Assembly: GCA_023460155.1 (NCBI GenBank)
Contig: JAEWRF010000163.1
Location: 1 to 28,452, forward strand
DNA length: 28,452 bases
Direction: 5' to 3'
Source of the DNA: Bacillota bacterium
GTDB taxonomy: Bacteria; Bacillota; Clostridia; Oscillospirales; Acutalibacteraceae
The position numbers were made by a program, and so were the translations under genes. This document shows positions 1-8,171 of the stretch, one piece after another. The notes beneath the pieces were generated by a model. It saw only the letters and a program-made list of their open reading frames with translations, was not told where the DNA came from and did not search any database. Numbering within the stretch: position 1 is the first letter of the stretch; the number at the start of each line of letters is the position of its first letter.

Positions 1-1
1 C

Positions 2-967
2 TTCTACCTTGTGGCAAGCTACGCAGTGAATTCCCTCTCGCCCGTCATCGCCGGGAAATTTCAGGTGACAACGACGGTGATCAAGCTGATCCCGCTTGCG
101 CTGATGGCGGTAATCGGAACCATCATCGGCCTTTCCAACGGCATGACCGTACATAACTTCACCCACGTGGCTGACGCGAGCGTCAGCGCCGGCGGCGGGC
201 TGTTCGCCTCCGTGGTTGCAGTTGCCTTCGCCTATGAAGGCTGGATCATCGCGACTTCCATCAACGCGGAGCTGAAGGATTCCAAGCGGAACCTTCCAAA
301 AGCGCTGATTTGGGGCTCGCTGATCGTTGTTGCCGTTTATGTTTTGTATTACATCGGTCTTTCCGGCGTAGTCACCACGGAAACCCTGATGAAAAGCGGA
401 CAGGCCGGCGCGATGCTCGCATTCCAGCAGATCTTCGGCTCTGTCGGCGGCTCGCTGATTTTCGTATTCGTCATTATCTCCTGCCTCGGCACACTGAACG
501 GTCTGATGCTGGGCTGCACACGCGGCCTGTATTCTCTGGCGATTCGTGACTGCGGCCCGAAACCAAAGGTCTTCGCTCAGGTGGACAAAGTAACAAACAT
601 GCCGACCAATTCCTCCATCTTCGGGGTTTTACTCTGCGGCTTCTGGCTCCTGTATTTCTACGGGGCCAATCTTGTTCCTGCGCCGTGGTTCGGCCCCTTC
701 TGCTTTGATACCTCGGAACTTCCGATCGTTACGCTCTATGCCGCCTATATTCCGATTTTCATCATGCTGATGGTAAAGGAAAAGGACCTGAGCGGCCTGA
801 AGCGGTTTGTCATGCCGATTCTTGCCACCGCCGGCTGCGTGTTTATGATCGTTGCAGCCTGCTTTGCCCACGGCATCAGCGTGGCGTTTTATCTGATTAT
901 TTTTGTCGTAGTGATGCTGATTGGTGCGGCACTTCACGGAAACGGAAGCAAAACCGAAAGTCTCTGA
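2..967 (+). CDS. APC-family amino acid permease, C-terminal part (5' end outside window)
   Basis: The frame is open from the first bases of the window, so this is the last 321 residues of a longer protein, and a GTG at 11 should not be taken as the start. Long hydrophobic stretches separated by short polar loops give roughly eight membrane segments. The visible part includes the cytoplasmic stretch 'AYEGWIIATSINAELKD' followed by 'RNLPKAL', a pattern typical of APC-superfamily (COG0531-type) amino acid or polyamine transporters. It would move an amino acid or amine across the cytoplasmic membrane; the substrate cannot be told from this part. The gene ends at a TGA 45 bp before a strong bidirectional terminator and converges with the MoxR ATPase gene. 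Family assignment is fairly sure; substrate is unknown. Confidence 0.85.
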   Translation, partial: FYLVASYAVNSLSPVIAGKFQVTTTVIKLIPLALMAVIGTIIGLSNGMTVHNFTHVADASVSAGGGLFASVVAVAFAYEGWIIATSINAELKDSKRNLPKALIWGSLIVVAVYVLYYIGLSGVVTTETLMKSGQAGAMLAFQQIFGSVGGSLIFVFVIISCLGTLNGLMLGCTRGLYSLAIRDCGPKPKVFAQVDKVTNMPTNSSIFGVLLCGFWLLYFYGANLVPAPWFGPFCFDTSELPIVTLYAAYIPIFIMLMVKEKDLSGLKRFVMPILATAGCVFMIVAACFAHGISVAFYLIIFVVVMLIGAALHGNGSKTESL

Positions 968-1011
968 TTTTCGTCTTCTCGGATTAAGCCGGTTCAGCCG
1001 AAAAACAGATA

Positions 1012-1062
1012 AATGCAGGAGGATCTTCGCCCGCTTTGCGGGCAAAGGTCCTCCTGCATTTT
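1012..1062. terminator. Bidirectional intrinsic terminator between permease and MoxR ATPase gene
   Basis: A long hairpin has arms AATGCAGGAGGA and TCCTCCTGCATT, with an inner GCCCGC/GCGGGC stem. T-rich sequence follows on the plus side and A-rich sequence on the other side, so it can end transcripts from both converging units. The minus-strand stop codon at 1061-1063 touches it. Confidence 0.85.
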
Positions 1063-2599
1063 ATTCCTGCAAATCGTTTCCGACGGTATCCGCACGAAGA
1101 TCGTCGATCTCTTTCAGAATGCCCTGCTGCCGTTCCCCGAACAGCAGGCCCCGGTTATATACATAGTAGGAATCGCTTCCGTTATCGGCGATAAACCGAG
1201 CGCTGTAGAAGTTCACGGTCAGCTCGGTAACAAAGACCACCATTTCCTGGCTTTCGCCGAACGCCTTTGCCAAAAAAGCGAAGGCGTTTTCCAGTTCCGC
1301 CGAAACGGCCGCGATTTCTTCTTTCCTGCGGCCGGTTTCCGCTTCAAACCGCTCTTTTACAAATGAGAAGGCTTCCTCCGGACCGCGCACATTTTCCCGC
1401 CGAAGCTCGTCCGCATAGGCCTCCAGCGCACCCGCCGAACGGCGGAGCACCTCTTCCCCGTCACGGTTGATCTGCCGGTTTTCCCTGCGCCGCTCCAACG
1501 TGCTTTCCATCTCGCCGACGAGCTGCCGAAGCAGTTCCTCCGGGTCAGCCTCCGCGTCCGATAGGTGCTGCTTCCACTGCTTCAGCTGTTCAAACAGCGT
1601 TTCCGTAAACCGATCGGTCAGATACGCCTGCCGGAACCGTTCGTTAAGCCGGCTCAGAAGCAGACCGATCACGCTGAGCCTTTCATCAAACGGCGCGTTG
1701 CGCAGCTTGACGATTGCCTCGTCGGAAAAACGACCCGCAAGGACCTCTTCCACCCGGTAATCGTCCCGGTACTTCCCGTAAAGCTCGTAGTAATTGGCGA
1801 AGTCCTTCGCCACAGTTGGATTCTGAATGTACTGAAGGATCAAGTCCTGGTCAACGGGAAGCCCAAGCGTTTCCCGCACCCCGATGATTTCCGAAAGATC
1901 CTCCCAGCCGCGGGCAGTGGCAAATCGGATGCCCTCCGGCGTGGTTTCGATCCGATAGAAATTCTCCTTCCGGATTTCGAGGTAGGAGATAACCGCACCG
2001 TGGATCGACTGCCGGAATGCGTATTCCTTCCACGCGGCGAAATCCGGCTCCACATCGATTCTTCGCACGCGGTCCAGCGTGACAATGTCGAATTCCCGCG
2101 CCGAGCGGTTGTATTCGGGCGGATTCCCCGCCGCGACGATTACCCAGCCCTCAGGTACCTTCTGGTTGCCGAAGGTTTTCCCCTGTAAAAACTGAAGCAT
2201 CGTGGGAGCCAACGTTTCGGAAACGCAGTTGATTTCATCGATGAAAAGGATGCCCTCTTTCAGGCCTGTGCTTTCCATTTTATCGTAAACGGAAGCAATG
2301 ATTTCGCTCATGGTATACTCCGTCACGGAGAACTCTTTTCCGCCGTACGACTTTTTGAGAATAAACGGCAAGCCGACGGCGCTCTGGCGGGTATGGTGGG
2401 TGATGGTGTAGGCAACAAGCGCCACGCCGCACTCCCGGGCCACCTGCTCGATGATCTGTGTCTTACCGACGCCGGGCGGTCCCATGAGAAGCAGCGGACG
2501 CTGGCGGACGGCGGGAATCCGGTAATTCCCGTTTTCATCCCGCAGCAGATACGCACGCACCGTGTTTTGGATTTCTTCCTTGGCGTTTTTAATATTCAT
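1061..2599 (-). CDS. MoxR-type AAA+ ATPase
   Basis: A 512-residue AAA+ ATPase. Walker A is GPPGVGKT at residues 40-47, Walker B is ILFIDE ending at D121-E122, and a sensor-1-like AAGNPPE follows. The C-terminal half (about 300-512) is helical and charged with no recognised motif. MoxR ATPases act as chaperone-like remodelers and are usually encoded next to a VWA-domain partner, as here. The ATG at 2599 is preferred: a GGGAGG lies upstream and the N-terminus is conventional, while the frame-open extension upstream overlaps the preceding gene extensively. The start overlaps the stop of the VWA gene by 11 bp, which points to translational coupling. The substrate of the complex is not evident. 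Family call is sure; biological role is unknown. Confidence 0.88.
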   Translation of the reverse strand: MNIKNAKEEIQNTVRAYLLRDENGNYRIPAVRQRPLLLMGPPGVGKTQIIEQVARECGVALVAYTITHHTRQSAVGLPFILKKSYGGKEFSVTEYTMSEIIASVYDKMESTGLKEGILFIDEINCVSETLAPTMLQFLQGKTFGNQKVPEGWVIVAAGNPPEYNRSAREFDIVTLDRVRRIDVEPDFAAWKEYAFRQSIHGAVISYLEIRKENFYRIETTPEGIRFATARGWEDLSEIIGVRETLGLPVDQDLILQYIQNPTVAKDFANYYELYGKYRDDYRVEEVLAGRFSDEAIVKLRNAPFDERLSVIGLLLSRLNERFRQAYLTDRFTETLFEQLKQWKQHLSDAEADPEELLRQLVGEMESTLERRRENRQINRDGEEVLRRSAGALEAYADELRRENVRGPEEAFSFVKERFEAETGRRKEEIAAVSAELENAFAFLAKAFGESQEMVVFVTELTVNFYSARFIADNGSDSYYVYNRGLLFGERQQGILKEIDDLRADTVGNDLQE

Positions 2600-3953
2600 A
2601 ATGAGGCAGGTCCTCCCAGTCTTCCATTTCATTTTCCGGCTGACCGCCGGACGGGCTTTCAAGGTCTTCCGGTTCAAGGATCAGCTTCATGGCCCACGGG
2701 GGCACTTCCGCGTCGGTATAATCCTCCTGCAGGAACACGAACGCGGCGTCGTACGCGGGTCGGCGCTGCGGATAAATTCCGCGGCCGTCCGTAAAATAGA
2801 TCAGCCCTCTGAGCCTTTGAAACTCCTTTTTTGCGAGGAGCTCGTCCACATAGGCAAAGACCGGCCGGAAGTCGGTTCCCCCGTTGCCGACCAGCTCAAA
2901 GTGATCCATGTAGTTCTTCAGTTCGTTTTCGTCGGTGATTTTCTGATCCGACCGTATGGTCTCGTCGCACTGTACAATGTGGATGTTGACCTTGCGGAAA
3001 AAGCTCTCGGTGCTTTTCAGCACGGAATAGGTCTGTTCCAGAAACGCCCGAACCAGCTTCCCCGAACAGGACATGGAGGTATCCACCGCGATGACGAAGT
3101 CTTCGATTTTTTTGGTTTCGCGCGTTTCCTGCGGCTCGATCAGAGGCAGGTTTCCGTACAGGCTCATCCCGTAGGTATAGAAAATCGGGTCGAAGGAATC
3201 CGGGTCAATCCGAAGCTCCTCGCGCAGCACGGCGAATTTTCGCAGGAAGCGGCGGTAATCGCACCGCTCCCGGTTCTCGACGCGCACCTGCTGCAGAAGA
3301 GTCTGCGATTCCTTCGCCGGATCCTGGGAGAGCGTTTCCATATCCGTCTGCATTTTCCGGCTGACATCTTCCCATTTCTGCTGAGCCGCCGCAGCTCCGG
3401 GCGGCTTTTGGGACGGGTCCGGCCAAAAGGAATGGTCGTCCACCCGGAATTCCCGTTCCAGGCGTTCCCTCGCCGGGAGAGGAAGCTTCATTTCCTCCAG
3501 CAGCGTGTAAACGTTCTCCGCCGTCGGCACCTTCCGCTTTGAGCGCAGCGTCTCATAGAAATTCCTCCGGAACCAGCTGGGCGGCAGCTGAAAGCCGCGC
3601 TGGGGCAGGCCATCCAGTACGAACTCCATCGCGATGTCGCAGGAAAGATCCCACAGTTCACGATCCTCCCTGCGGCGCTTCCAAAGGTGGCGGAAGATGC
3701 AGTGAAACACCGAATGAAGGTATCCGCGGTTCACCAGAACACGGTTTTGACGGTAGCGGCCGATCAGCTCCTCCGGGTCGTAAAACAGGCTGATGCCGTC
3801 CGTACCCAAAAAATCCGCGGAAGGCTGCATCTCATAGGAAAGGGTGCTGAGAGCGAGGTCAAGGAACCGCATGCGCAGATACAGCTCCGCGCGGGAAGCG
3901 TTCAAAATGCGATTTCCAATCGCGCGCACCCGCTCTTCCAGTTCTTCCTCCAT
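2589..3953 (-). CDS. Metallopeptidase-like / VWA-like (DUF2201, COG3864) protein
   Basis: 454 residues with two parts. Residues about 20-180 resemble the putative metallopeptidase domain found N-terminal in DUF2201 proteins. In place of HExxH there is HSVFH (H80, H84), then H89 and a WDLSCD segment, so the metal-ligand-like residues are present but the catalytic Glu is not. Residues about 285-425 form a VWA-like fold with a MIDAS set: D291-x-S293-x-S295, T360 in GGTDFRPVF and D389 in YFTDG. Such proteins pair with MoxR ATPases, whose gene follows with an 11-bp overlap. The ATG at 3953 has an ideal GGAGGGG 7-8 bp upstream. The upstream LRR gene ends 34 bp before it, so the three genes form one operon. 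Role beyond the MoxR partnership is unknown. Confidence 0.85.
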   Translation of the reverse strand: MEEELEERVRAIGNRILNASRAELYLRMRFLDLALSTLSYEMQPSADFLGTDGISLFYDPEELIGRYRQNRVLVNRGYLHSVFHCIFRHLWKRRREDRELWDLSCDIAMEFVLDGLPQRGFQLPPSWFRRNFYETLRSKRKVPTAENVYTLLEEMKLPLPARERLEREFRVDDHSFWPDPSQKPPGAAAAQQKWEDVSRKMQTDMETLSQDPAKESQTLLQQVRVENRERCDYRRFLRKFAVLREELRIDPDSFDPIFYTYGMSLYGNLPLIEPQETRETKKIEDFVIAVDTSMSCSGKLVRAFLEQTYSVLKSTESFFRKVNIHIVQCDETIRSDQKITDENELKNYMDHFELVGNGGTDFRPVFAYVDELLAKKEFQRLRGLIYFTDGRGIYPQRRPAYDAAFVFLQEDYTDAEVPPWAMKLILEPEDLESPSGGQPENEMEDWEDLPHYEY

Positions 3954-3987
3954 TGATTTTCCCCTCCCTCGTGTGCTGCGGCAAAGC

Positions 3988-4986
3988 CTACAGGTCAAAT
4001 GTCTTTTCCCGGGGCGCAAACCGGCCCCGCCGTTCGTTCAGCAAAACGCTCAGGCACTCTGCGCGCCCGGCGTGCGCCGCTGCCTCCACCGCCGCCCCGA
4101 TGTTTTCCCGTGTAATTACTTCCCGTGCGCTCAGGAACGCAAGGCCATCCGGATCGTCGTCCCCGATCAGCAGTTCCGCCGCGGCGGCGTCATTTTCCTT
4201 TAAATAGGTAAGATACCGTTTTTCGGACACCTCCGAAAGTCGGAACGGGCTCCGGAGGCGCGCCAGCGCGATGCGCAGCAGAGTTTTCTGCTCCGCTTCG
4301 TTCCGTGCGGCGGAAAACTGCCGGTCGTAACGGTCGGTATCCAGCCGGTCGCCCTGAAAGACCTGCCGGTAGCGATAGCCCGCCCCCCGAATGAAATGCT
4401 CGAAAATACGCGCCGGACCGTTTTCGATGGACTCCTCAAAATAGTCCGGAAAAATCCACTCGGATTTTTCCCCTTCGGATTGAAAGGTGACACACACCTC
4501 GTGCTGAATTTCCGCCAGCAGTCCGGGAAGGCAGGTTTCCGAATCGGGCGCCGCGGAAATCAGAAACTTTTTCAGTCGGGCACAGTTCATGAAGGCGCCG
4601 TTCCCGATCCGCGCGGCGCCGCCGCCTAGGCCGATCCGGGAAAGACCCGTGCAGTTATAAAACGCGTATTCCCCGACCGAGCGGATTCCGGGCGGAAGCA
4701 TCGCCTCTTTCAGGCCAGCGCCTCCCAGGAACCGTTCCTCCGCGCCCGGCACGGCGGCGGTTCCGGTCCGAGTGCTGAAAAACTCCGCCCCCGGCGGAAG
4801 ATGCTCGGCGGCTGCTCCCGGGGAAGAAAACGCATACGCGCAGATTTCCCGCACCGGCAGGCCCTCCACCCGTTGAGGAAGACGGATGAAAGCACCGGCG
4901 CCTTCACAGGAGACCACCGCCGCTCCGCCCGGCACGCGCACATATTGAATTTTTAAATCCGTTTCTTCCGTCCGCTCTGAATTCAT
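3988..4986 (-). CDS. BspA-type leucine-rich repeat (LRR_5) protein, cytoplasmic
   Basis: 332 residues with no signal peptide. Residues about 15-200 contain degenerate BspA/LRR_5 repeats, best seen in 'SVGEYAFYNCTGLSRIGL' and 'RIGNGAFMNCARLKKF'. The C-terminal third is helical and Ala-rich ('AAAAELLIGDDDPDGLAFLSAREV', written here only as its general character: Ala/Leu/Glu-rich) and could be an ankyrin-like or TPR-like helical domain; this is inference. It is the first gene of the LRR-VWA-MoxR unit, 34 bp ahead of the VWA gene. I see no good Shine-Dalgarno before the ATG at 4986, so the start is less certain than for its neighbours. LRR and VWA together suggest a protein-binding role, perhaps giving target choice to the ATPase, but this is speculative. 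Confidence 0.7.
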   Translation of the reverse strand: MNSERTEETDLKIQYVRVPGGAAVVSCEGAGAFIRLPQRVEGLPVREICAYAFSSPGAAAEHLPPGAEFFSTRTGTAAVPGAEERFLGGAGLKEAMLPPGIRSVGEYAFYNCTGLSRIGLGGGAARIGNGAFMNCARLKKFLISAAPDSETCLPGLLAEIQHEVCVTFQSEGEKSEWIFPDYFEESIENGPARIFEHFIRGAGYRYRQVFQGDRLDTDRYDRQFSAARNEAEQKTLLRIALARLRSPFRLSEVSEKRYLTYLKENDAAAAELLIGDDDPDGLAFLSAREVITRENIGAAVEAAAHAGRAECLSVLLNERRGRFAPREKTFDL

Positions 4987-5057
4987 CCGATCAATTCACA
5001 AACCGCGTTCCGAACCCGGCCGCGGCTCCCTTCCGCTGCATTATTTTCGACCCGTTT

Positions 5058-5600
5058 TTAAGCTTCGGGACGGTTTTGGCCGCTGTTTTTGGCCTTGCTC
5101 TTCCGGCTCCCGATTTTTTTCTGGCTCACGTGGCTGAAGCCCTCGGAAAGCACGCTGATATTCCCGTCAACCTCCAGCACCGCCAGGTCCACGTCTTCGA
5201 TGGAGGACACCCCGTGCTCGCGGATCGCTTCCATGATCTCTCCTACCGTCAGTTTGGCTTTGATAAGATTCTGCTTGTTCAGCTTCCCTTTATAAATGAG
5301 AAGCAGCGTCTCCCCCTGAACCAGCTTGCCGAGTTTTGGAAAGCGGTACAGGGCCTGCTTAAAGAGGTAGTTCACCACAAACAGTGCGGTGGCGGCTACC
5401 AACCCGCCCTGCAGCGTCGAGTTCGGCCCAACCATAGCGTTCTGCACGGAATTGCTGATCAGCAGAATAAAGACGAGGTCTACCACGGAAAGCTGAGAGA
5501 GCTCTGTTTTCCCGAACAGCCGGATCGCGATGACGATAAACAGATAAACCGAGACGGTGCTGAAGACAATGCGGACATATTCATTACTCAAAATCGGCAT
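5058..5600 (-). CDS. DUF421-family membrane protein (YetF/YdfR-like)
   Basis: 180 residues. Three membrane segments lie in the first about 85 residues, with the family motif 'IRLFGKTELSQLSVVDLVF' and then 'ISNSVQNAMVGP'. The soluble alpha/beta domain follows, with 'LIYKGKLNKQNLIKAKLTVGEI' shortened here to its start LIYKGKL. The end is a basic tail (KKIGSRKSKAKNSG). YetF-like proteins are widespread in Firmicutes and often linked to sporulation or stress; their biochemical role is poorly known. Start ATG at 5600 has a GGCGGGA-type site upstream, and a sigma-A-like promoter lies 35-62 bp before it. The LRR gene starts 71 bp downstream on the same strand with no clear promoter of its own, so the four minus-strand genes may be one transcript. 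Confidence 0.85.
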   Translation of the reverse strand: MPILSNEYVRIVFSTVSVYLFIVIAIRLFGKTELSQLSVVDLVFILLISNSVQNAMVGPNSTLQGGLVAATALFVVNYLFKQALYRFPKLGKLVQGETLLLIYKGKLNKQNLIKAKLTVGEIMEAIREHGVSSIEDVDLAVLEVDGNISVLSEGFSHVSQKKIGSRKSKAKNSGQNRPEA

Positions 5601-5634
5601 ACTTAAAATCCCGCCAATCGCTTAATATGGTACT

Positions 5635-5662
5635 ACTATAACATAAATCCCTTCTTTTTCAA
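5635..5662 (-). promoter_or_regulatory. Sigma-A-like promoter for the DUF421 gene
   Basis: On the minus strand, TTGAAA (5662-5657) and TATAGT (5640-5635) are separated by 16 bp. The site lies 35 bp upstream of the DUF421 start and is oriented towards it. Confidence 0.6.
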
Positions 5663-5743
5663 TCCGCATCCGCAGATTTCTCCCCGTTTCCCGGCTTCGA
5701 ATCTTATTCCCCAATGGATTGTGAAGGAAATATCAATTAAAGA

Positions 5744-5773
5744 TTGACAAAATTATATCAGCTATAGTAAGAT
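5744..5773 (+). promoter_or_regulatory. Promoter of the hyd operon with an inverted repeat over the -35 box
   Basis: TTGACA at 5744-5749 is a perfect -35 box. TAAGAT at 5768-5773 is an acceptable -10 with 18-bp spacing; TATAGT at 5763-5768 is a better hexamer but only 13 bp away. An inverted repeat TCAAT (5733-5737)/ATTGA (5743-5747) covers the start of the -35 and could be a repressor site. It does not match the classical Rex operator well. Confidence 0.5.
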
Positions 5774-5819
5774 TACATTAAGAAATTGATAATGAAACAG
5801 GTTAAAGGGGGAACGGTCC

Positions 5820-6302
5820 GTGGCGGCATGCGACTGCAAAAAGCTGGATGAGATTCTGGAAAAATACCAGTACAATCCGGGAAGCATCATCGCGATCTTA
5901 CAGGACACGCAGGAGGTATTTCATTACCTGCCAAAGGAAGTTTTCGACTATTATTCCGTAAAACTGGGAATCAGCCGTGCCAAAATTTTCAGTGTTGCCA
6001 CTTTTTATGAGAATTTTTCCCTGAAACCGAAGGGGAAATACGTGATTAAAGTCTGCAACGGAACGGCCTGCCATGTGCGCAAATCCATGCCGATTCTGGA
6101 ACAGCTGAGAAAAAACCTGAGTCTCTCCGAAACAAAGGAAACAACGGACGACCTGCTGTTCACGGTGGAGACGGTCTCCTGTCTCGGCGCCTGCGGACTT
6201 GCGCCCGCCCTGACCGTTAACGACAGAGTCTACGGCATGATGACGCCGGAAAAGGCGGAGGATCTTCTAAAAACGCTCAAGGAGGAACCCACGGATGCTT
6301 AA
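5820..6302 (+). CDS. hydC: HydC, NuoE-like [2Fe-2S] subunit of NAD(H)-linked [FeFe] hydrogenase
   Basis: 160 residues of the NuoE/thioredoxin-like [2Fe-2S] family. An N-terminal helical part has 'LPKEVFDYYSVKLGIS'. The cluster ligands are in CNGTAC (C-x4-C) and CLGAC (C-x3-C). In this complex the subunit passes electrons between the flavin subunit HydB and the rest of the enzyme. The GTG start at 5820 follows AAAGGGGGA by 7-8 bp. No better start lies nearby, because the ATG within 'GGCATGCG' is out of frame. The stop overlaps the hydB start by 8 bp. Order hydC-hydB-hydA is that of trimeric electron-bifurcating hydrogenases, such as those described in Ruminococcus and Thermotoga. Confidence 0.93.
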   Translation: MAACDCKKLDEILEKYQYNPGSIIAILQDTQEVFHYLPKEVFDYYSVKLGISRAKIFSVATFYENFSLKPKGKYVIKVCNGTACHVRKSMPILEQLRKNLSLSETKETTDDLLFTVETVSCLGACGLAPALTVNDRVYGMMTPEKAEDLLKTLKEEPTDA

Positions 6303-8169
6303 AAGCAGAGAAGACTTACATAAGATCCGCGAACTGTACAAAAATCGTCTGAATCAGGAGACAAAAAAGATTCTGGTCTGCGCAGGAACTGCCTGTGTGG
6401 CGGGCGGTTCTCTTGAAATTTACGACGAATTTCTGCGTCTTGCAAAAGAAATGGGCATCCCCTGCTCCATCGATCTGCAGAAAGAGGATTCCGAAGAGCA
6501 CACCGGAATCAAAAAAAGCGGCTGCCACGGTTTCTGCGAAATGGGACCGCTGGTGCGGGTTGAGCCGAAGGGCTATCTGTATGTGAAAGTGAAGCCCTCG
6601 GACTGCGCGGAGATTCTGGAGACCAGCATTGTAGGCGACTCCTGCGTGGAACGTCTTGTGTACCGCAAGGGCGGAGAGATTCACAAGCACCAGGAATCCA
6701 TTCCGTTTTATAAACTGCAGAACCGGGTGGTGCTGGAAAACTGCGGGCGGCTGAACGCGACTTCGATTGCGGAATATCTCGCCTTTGACGGCTATTCCGC
6801 GCTGGAGCAGGCTCTTTTTGAAATGACGCCGGACGAGGTCCTTCACGAAGTTGAAATTTCTAACCTTCGCGGGCGCGGCGGCGGCGGATTCCCCGCGGCG
6901 CGCAAATGGTCGCAGGTCAAGCGCCAGAAGACCGATAAAAAGTACGTCGTCTGCAACGGCGACGAGGGCGACCCCGGAGCCTTCATGGACCGGAGCGTCA
7001 TGGAAAGCGATCCGCACCGGATGCTGGAGGGTATGATTCTCGCGGCCTACGCCTGCGGCTCGGACGAGGGATACATCTATGTCCGCGCGGAGTATCCGCT
7101 GGCCGTGGAGCGGCTCGGCATCGCAATCGATCAGGCCCGTGAAAACGGCCTCCTTGGAAACAACATTCTCGGGACGGGCTTTTCCTTTGACATTAAAATC
7201 TGCCGCGGCGCGGGTGCTTTCGTCTGCGGCGAAGGCAGCGCGCTGACCGCCTCCATCGAAGGGAACCGCGGCATGCCGCGTGTAAAGCCGCCCCGTACAG
7301 TGGAGCAGGGTCTTTGGGGAAAACCGACCGTACTGAACAACGTGGAAACCTACGCCAATGTTCCCGGAATCATTCTGAACGGCGGACAGTGGTTCCGTTC
7401 CATCGGGCCGGAGAACAGCCCCGGCACCAAGGTTTTCGCCCTGACAGGCAACATTGTGAACACCGGCCTGATTGAAGTCCCCATGGGCACGACATTGCGC
7501 GAAGTCATTTACGACATCGGCGGCGGCATGCGCGACGGCGCGGATTTCAAGGCGGTGCAGATCGGCGGCCCCTCCGGCGGATGCCTGACGAAGGAGCACC
7601 TTGACCTGCCCCTCGACTTCGACAGCCTGAAAAAGGTCGGCGCCATGATCGGCTCCGGTGGGCTGGTCGTCATGGACGAGCACACCTGCATGGTGGAGGT
7701 TGCCCGATTCTTCATGAGCTTCACACAGAATGAATCCTGCGGAAAGTGCGTTCCCTGCCGTGAGGGAACCAAGCGAATGCTCGAAATTCTGGAACGCATC
7801 ACCGCGGGCAACGGCCGCCCCGGCGACATTGATCTGCTGACGGAGCTTTCCGAAACCATTTCCGCCACCGCGCTGTGCGGACTCGGCAAGACCGCGGCTT
7901 CGCCTGTTATGAGCACATTGAAATACTTCCGCGACGAGTACGAGGAACATATTAACGAAAAGCGCTGCCGGACCAAGACCTGCCAGAAACTGAAGAAGAT
8001 AACCATCGACGCTTCGCTCTGCAGGGGCTGTTCCAAATGCGCCCGCGGCTGCCCCGTGGGCGCCATCACCGGAAAAATCAAGGAACCGTTCGCCATTGAC
8101 GAAAGCAAGTGCATTAAATGCGGCGCCTGCCTGGAAGCCTGCGCTTTCAAGGCGGTAAAGGAGGACTGA
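6295..8169 (+). CDS. hydB: HydB, NuoF-like FMN/NAD(H)-binding subunit with extra Fe-S domains
   Basis: 624 residues. An N-terminal thioredoxin-like [2Fe-2S] domain (about 20-115) has CAGTAC and GCHGFC. The NuoF core follows, with the NADH/FMN glycine-rich loop GRGGGGFPAARKW and CNGDEGDPGAFMDR, an SLBB domain, and the [4Fe-4S] motif ESCGKCVPCREG. A C-terminal ferredoxin domain carries two [4Fe-4S] sets (CRGCSKCARGCP and CIKCGACLEAC). The subunit binds FMN and NAD(H) and is the likely bifurcation site that couples NADH and reduced ferredoxin to H2 formation. The start at 6295 has GGAGG 8-9 bp upstream inside hydC. The gap to hydA is only 2 bp. Domain order and length are standard for HydB, and nothing is missing. 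Confidence 0.95.
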   Translation: MLKSREDLHKIRELYKNRLNQETKKILVCAGTACVAGGSLEIYDEFLRLAKEMGIPCSIDLQKEDSEEHTGIKKSGCHGFCEMGPLVRVEPKGYLYVKVKPSDCAEILETSIVGDSCVERLVYRKGGEIHKHQESIPFYKLQNRVVLENCGRLNATSIAEYLAFDGYSALEQALFEMTPDEVLHEVEISNLRGRGGGGFPAARKWSQVKRQKTDKKYVVCNGDEGDPGAFMDRSVMESDPHRMLEGMILAAYACGSDEGYIYVRAEYPLAVERLGIAIDQARENGLLGNNILGTGFSFDIKICRGAGAFVCGEGSALTASIEGNRGMPRVKPPRTVEQGLWGKPTVLNNVETYANVPGIILNGGQWFRSIGPENSPGTKVFALTGNIVNTGLIEVPMGTTLREVIYDIGGGMRDGADFKAVQIGGPSGGCLTKEHLDLPLDFDSLKKVGAMIGSGGLVVMDEHTCMVEVARFFMSFTQNESCGKCVPCREGTKRMLEILERITAGNGRPGDIDLLTELSETISATALCGLGKTAASPVMSTLKYFRDEYEEHINEKRCRTKTCQKLKKITIDASLCRGCSKCARGCPVGAITGKIKEPFAIDESKCIKCGACLEACAFKAVKED

Positions 8170-8171
8170 AC

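Noticed and set aside
2..967. APC permease as the agmatine/putrescine transporter of aguAB
   Set aside because: It is 13 kb away from aguAB on the other side of several unrelated operons and its substrate residues are not determinable from this part.
2562..3542. Plus-strand open frame (326 codons) opposite the VWA gene
   Set aside because: Shadow of the VWA gene, which has MIDAS residues, a good ribosome site and operon context.
6316..7950. Long minus-strand open frame (544 codons) opposite hydB
   Set aside because: It is a codon-bias shadow of the GC-rich hydB gene, with no ribosome site and no recognisable domain; hydB itself has full Fe-S and NuoF motifs.
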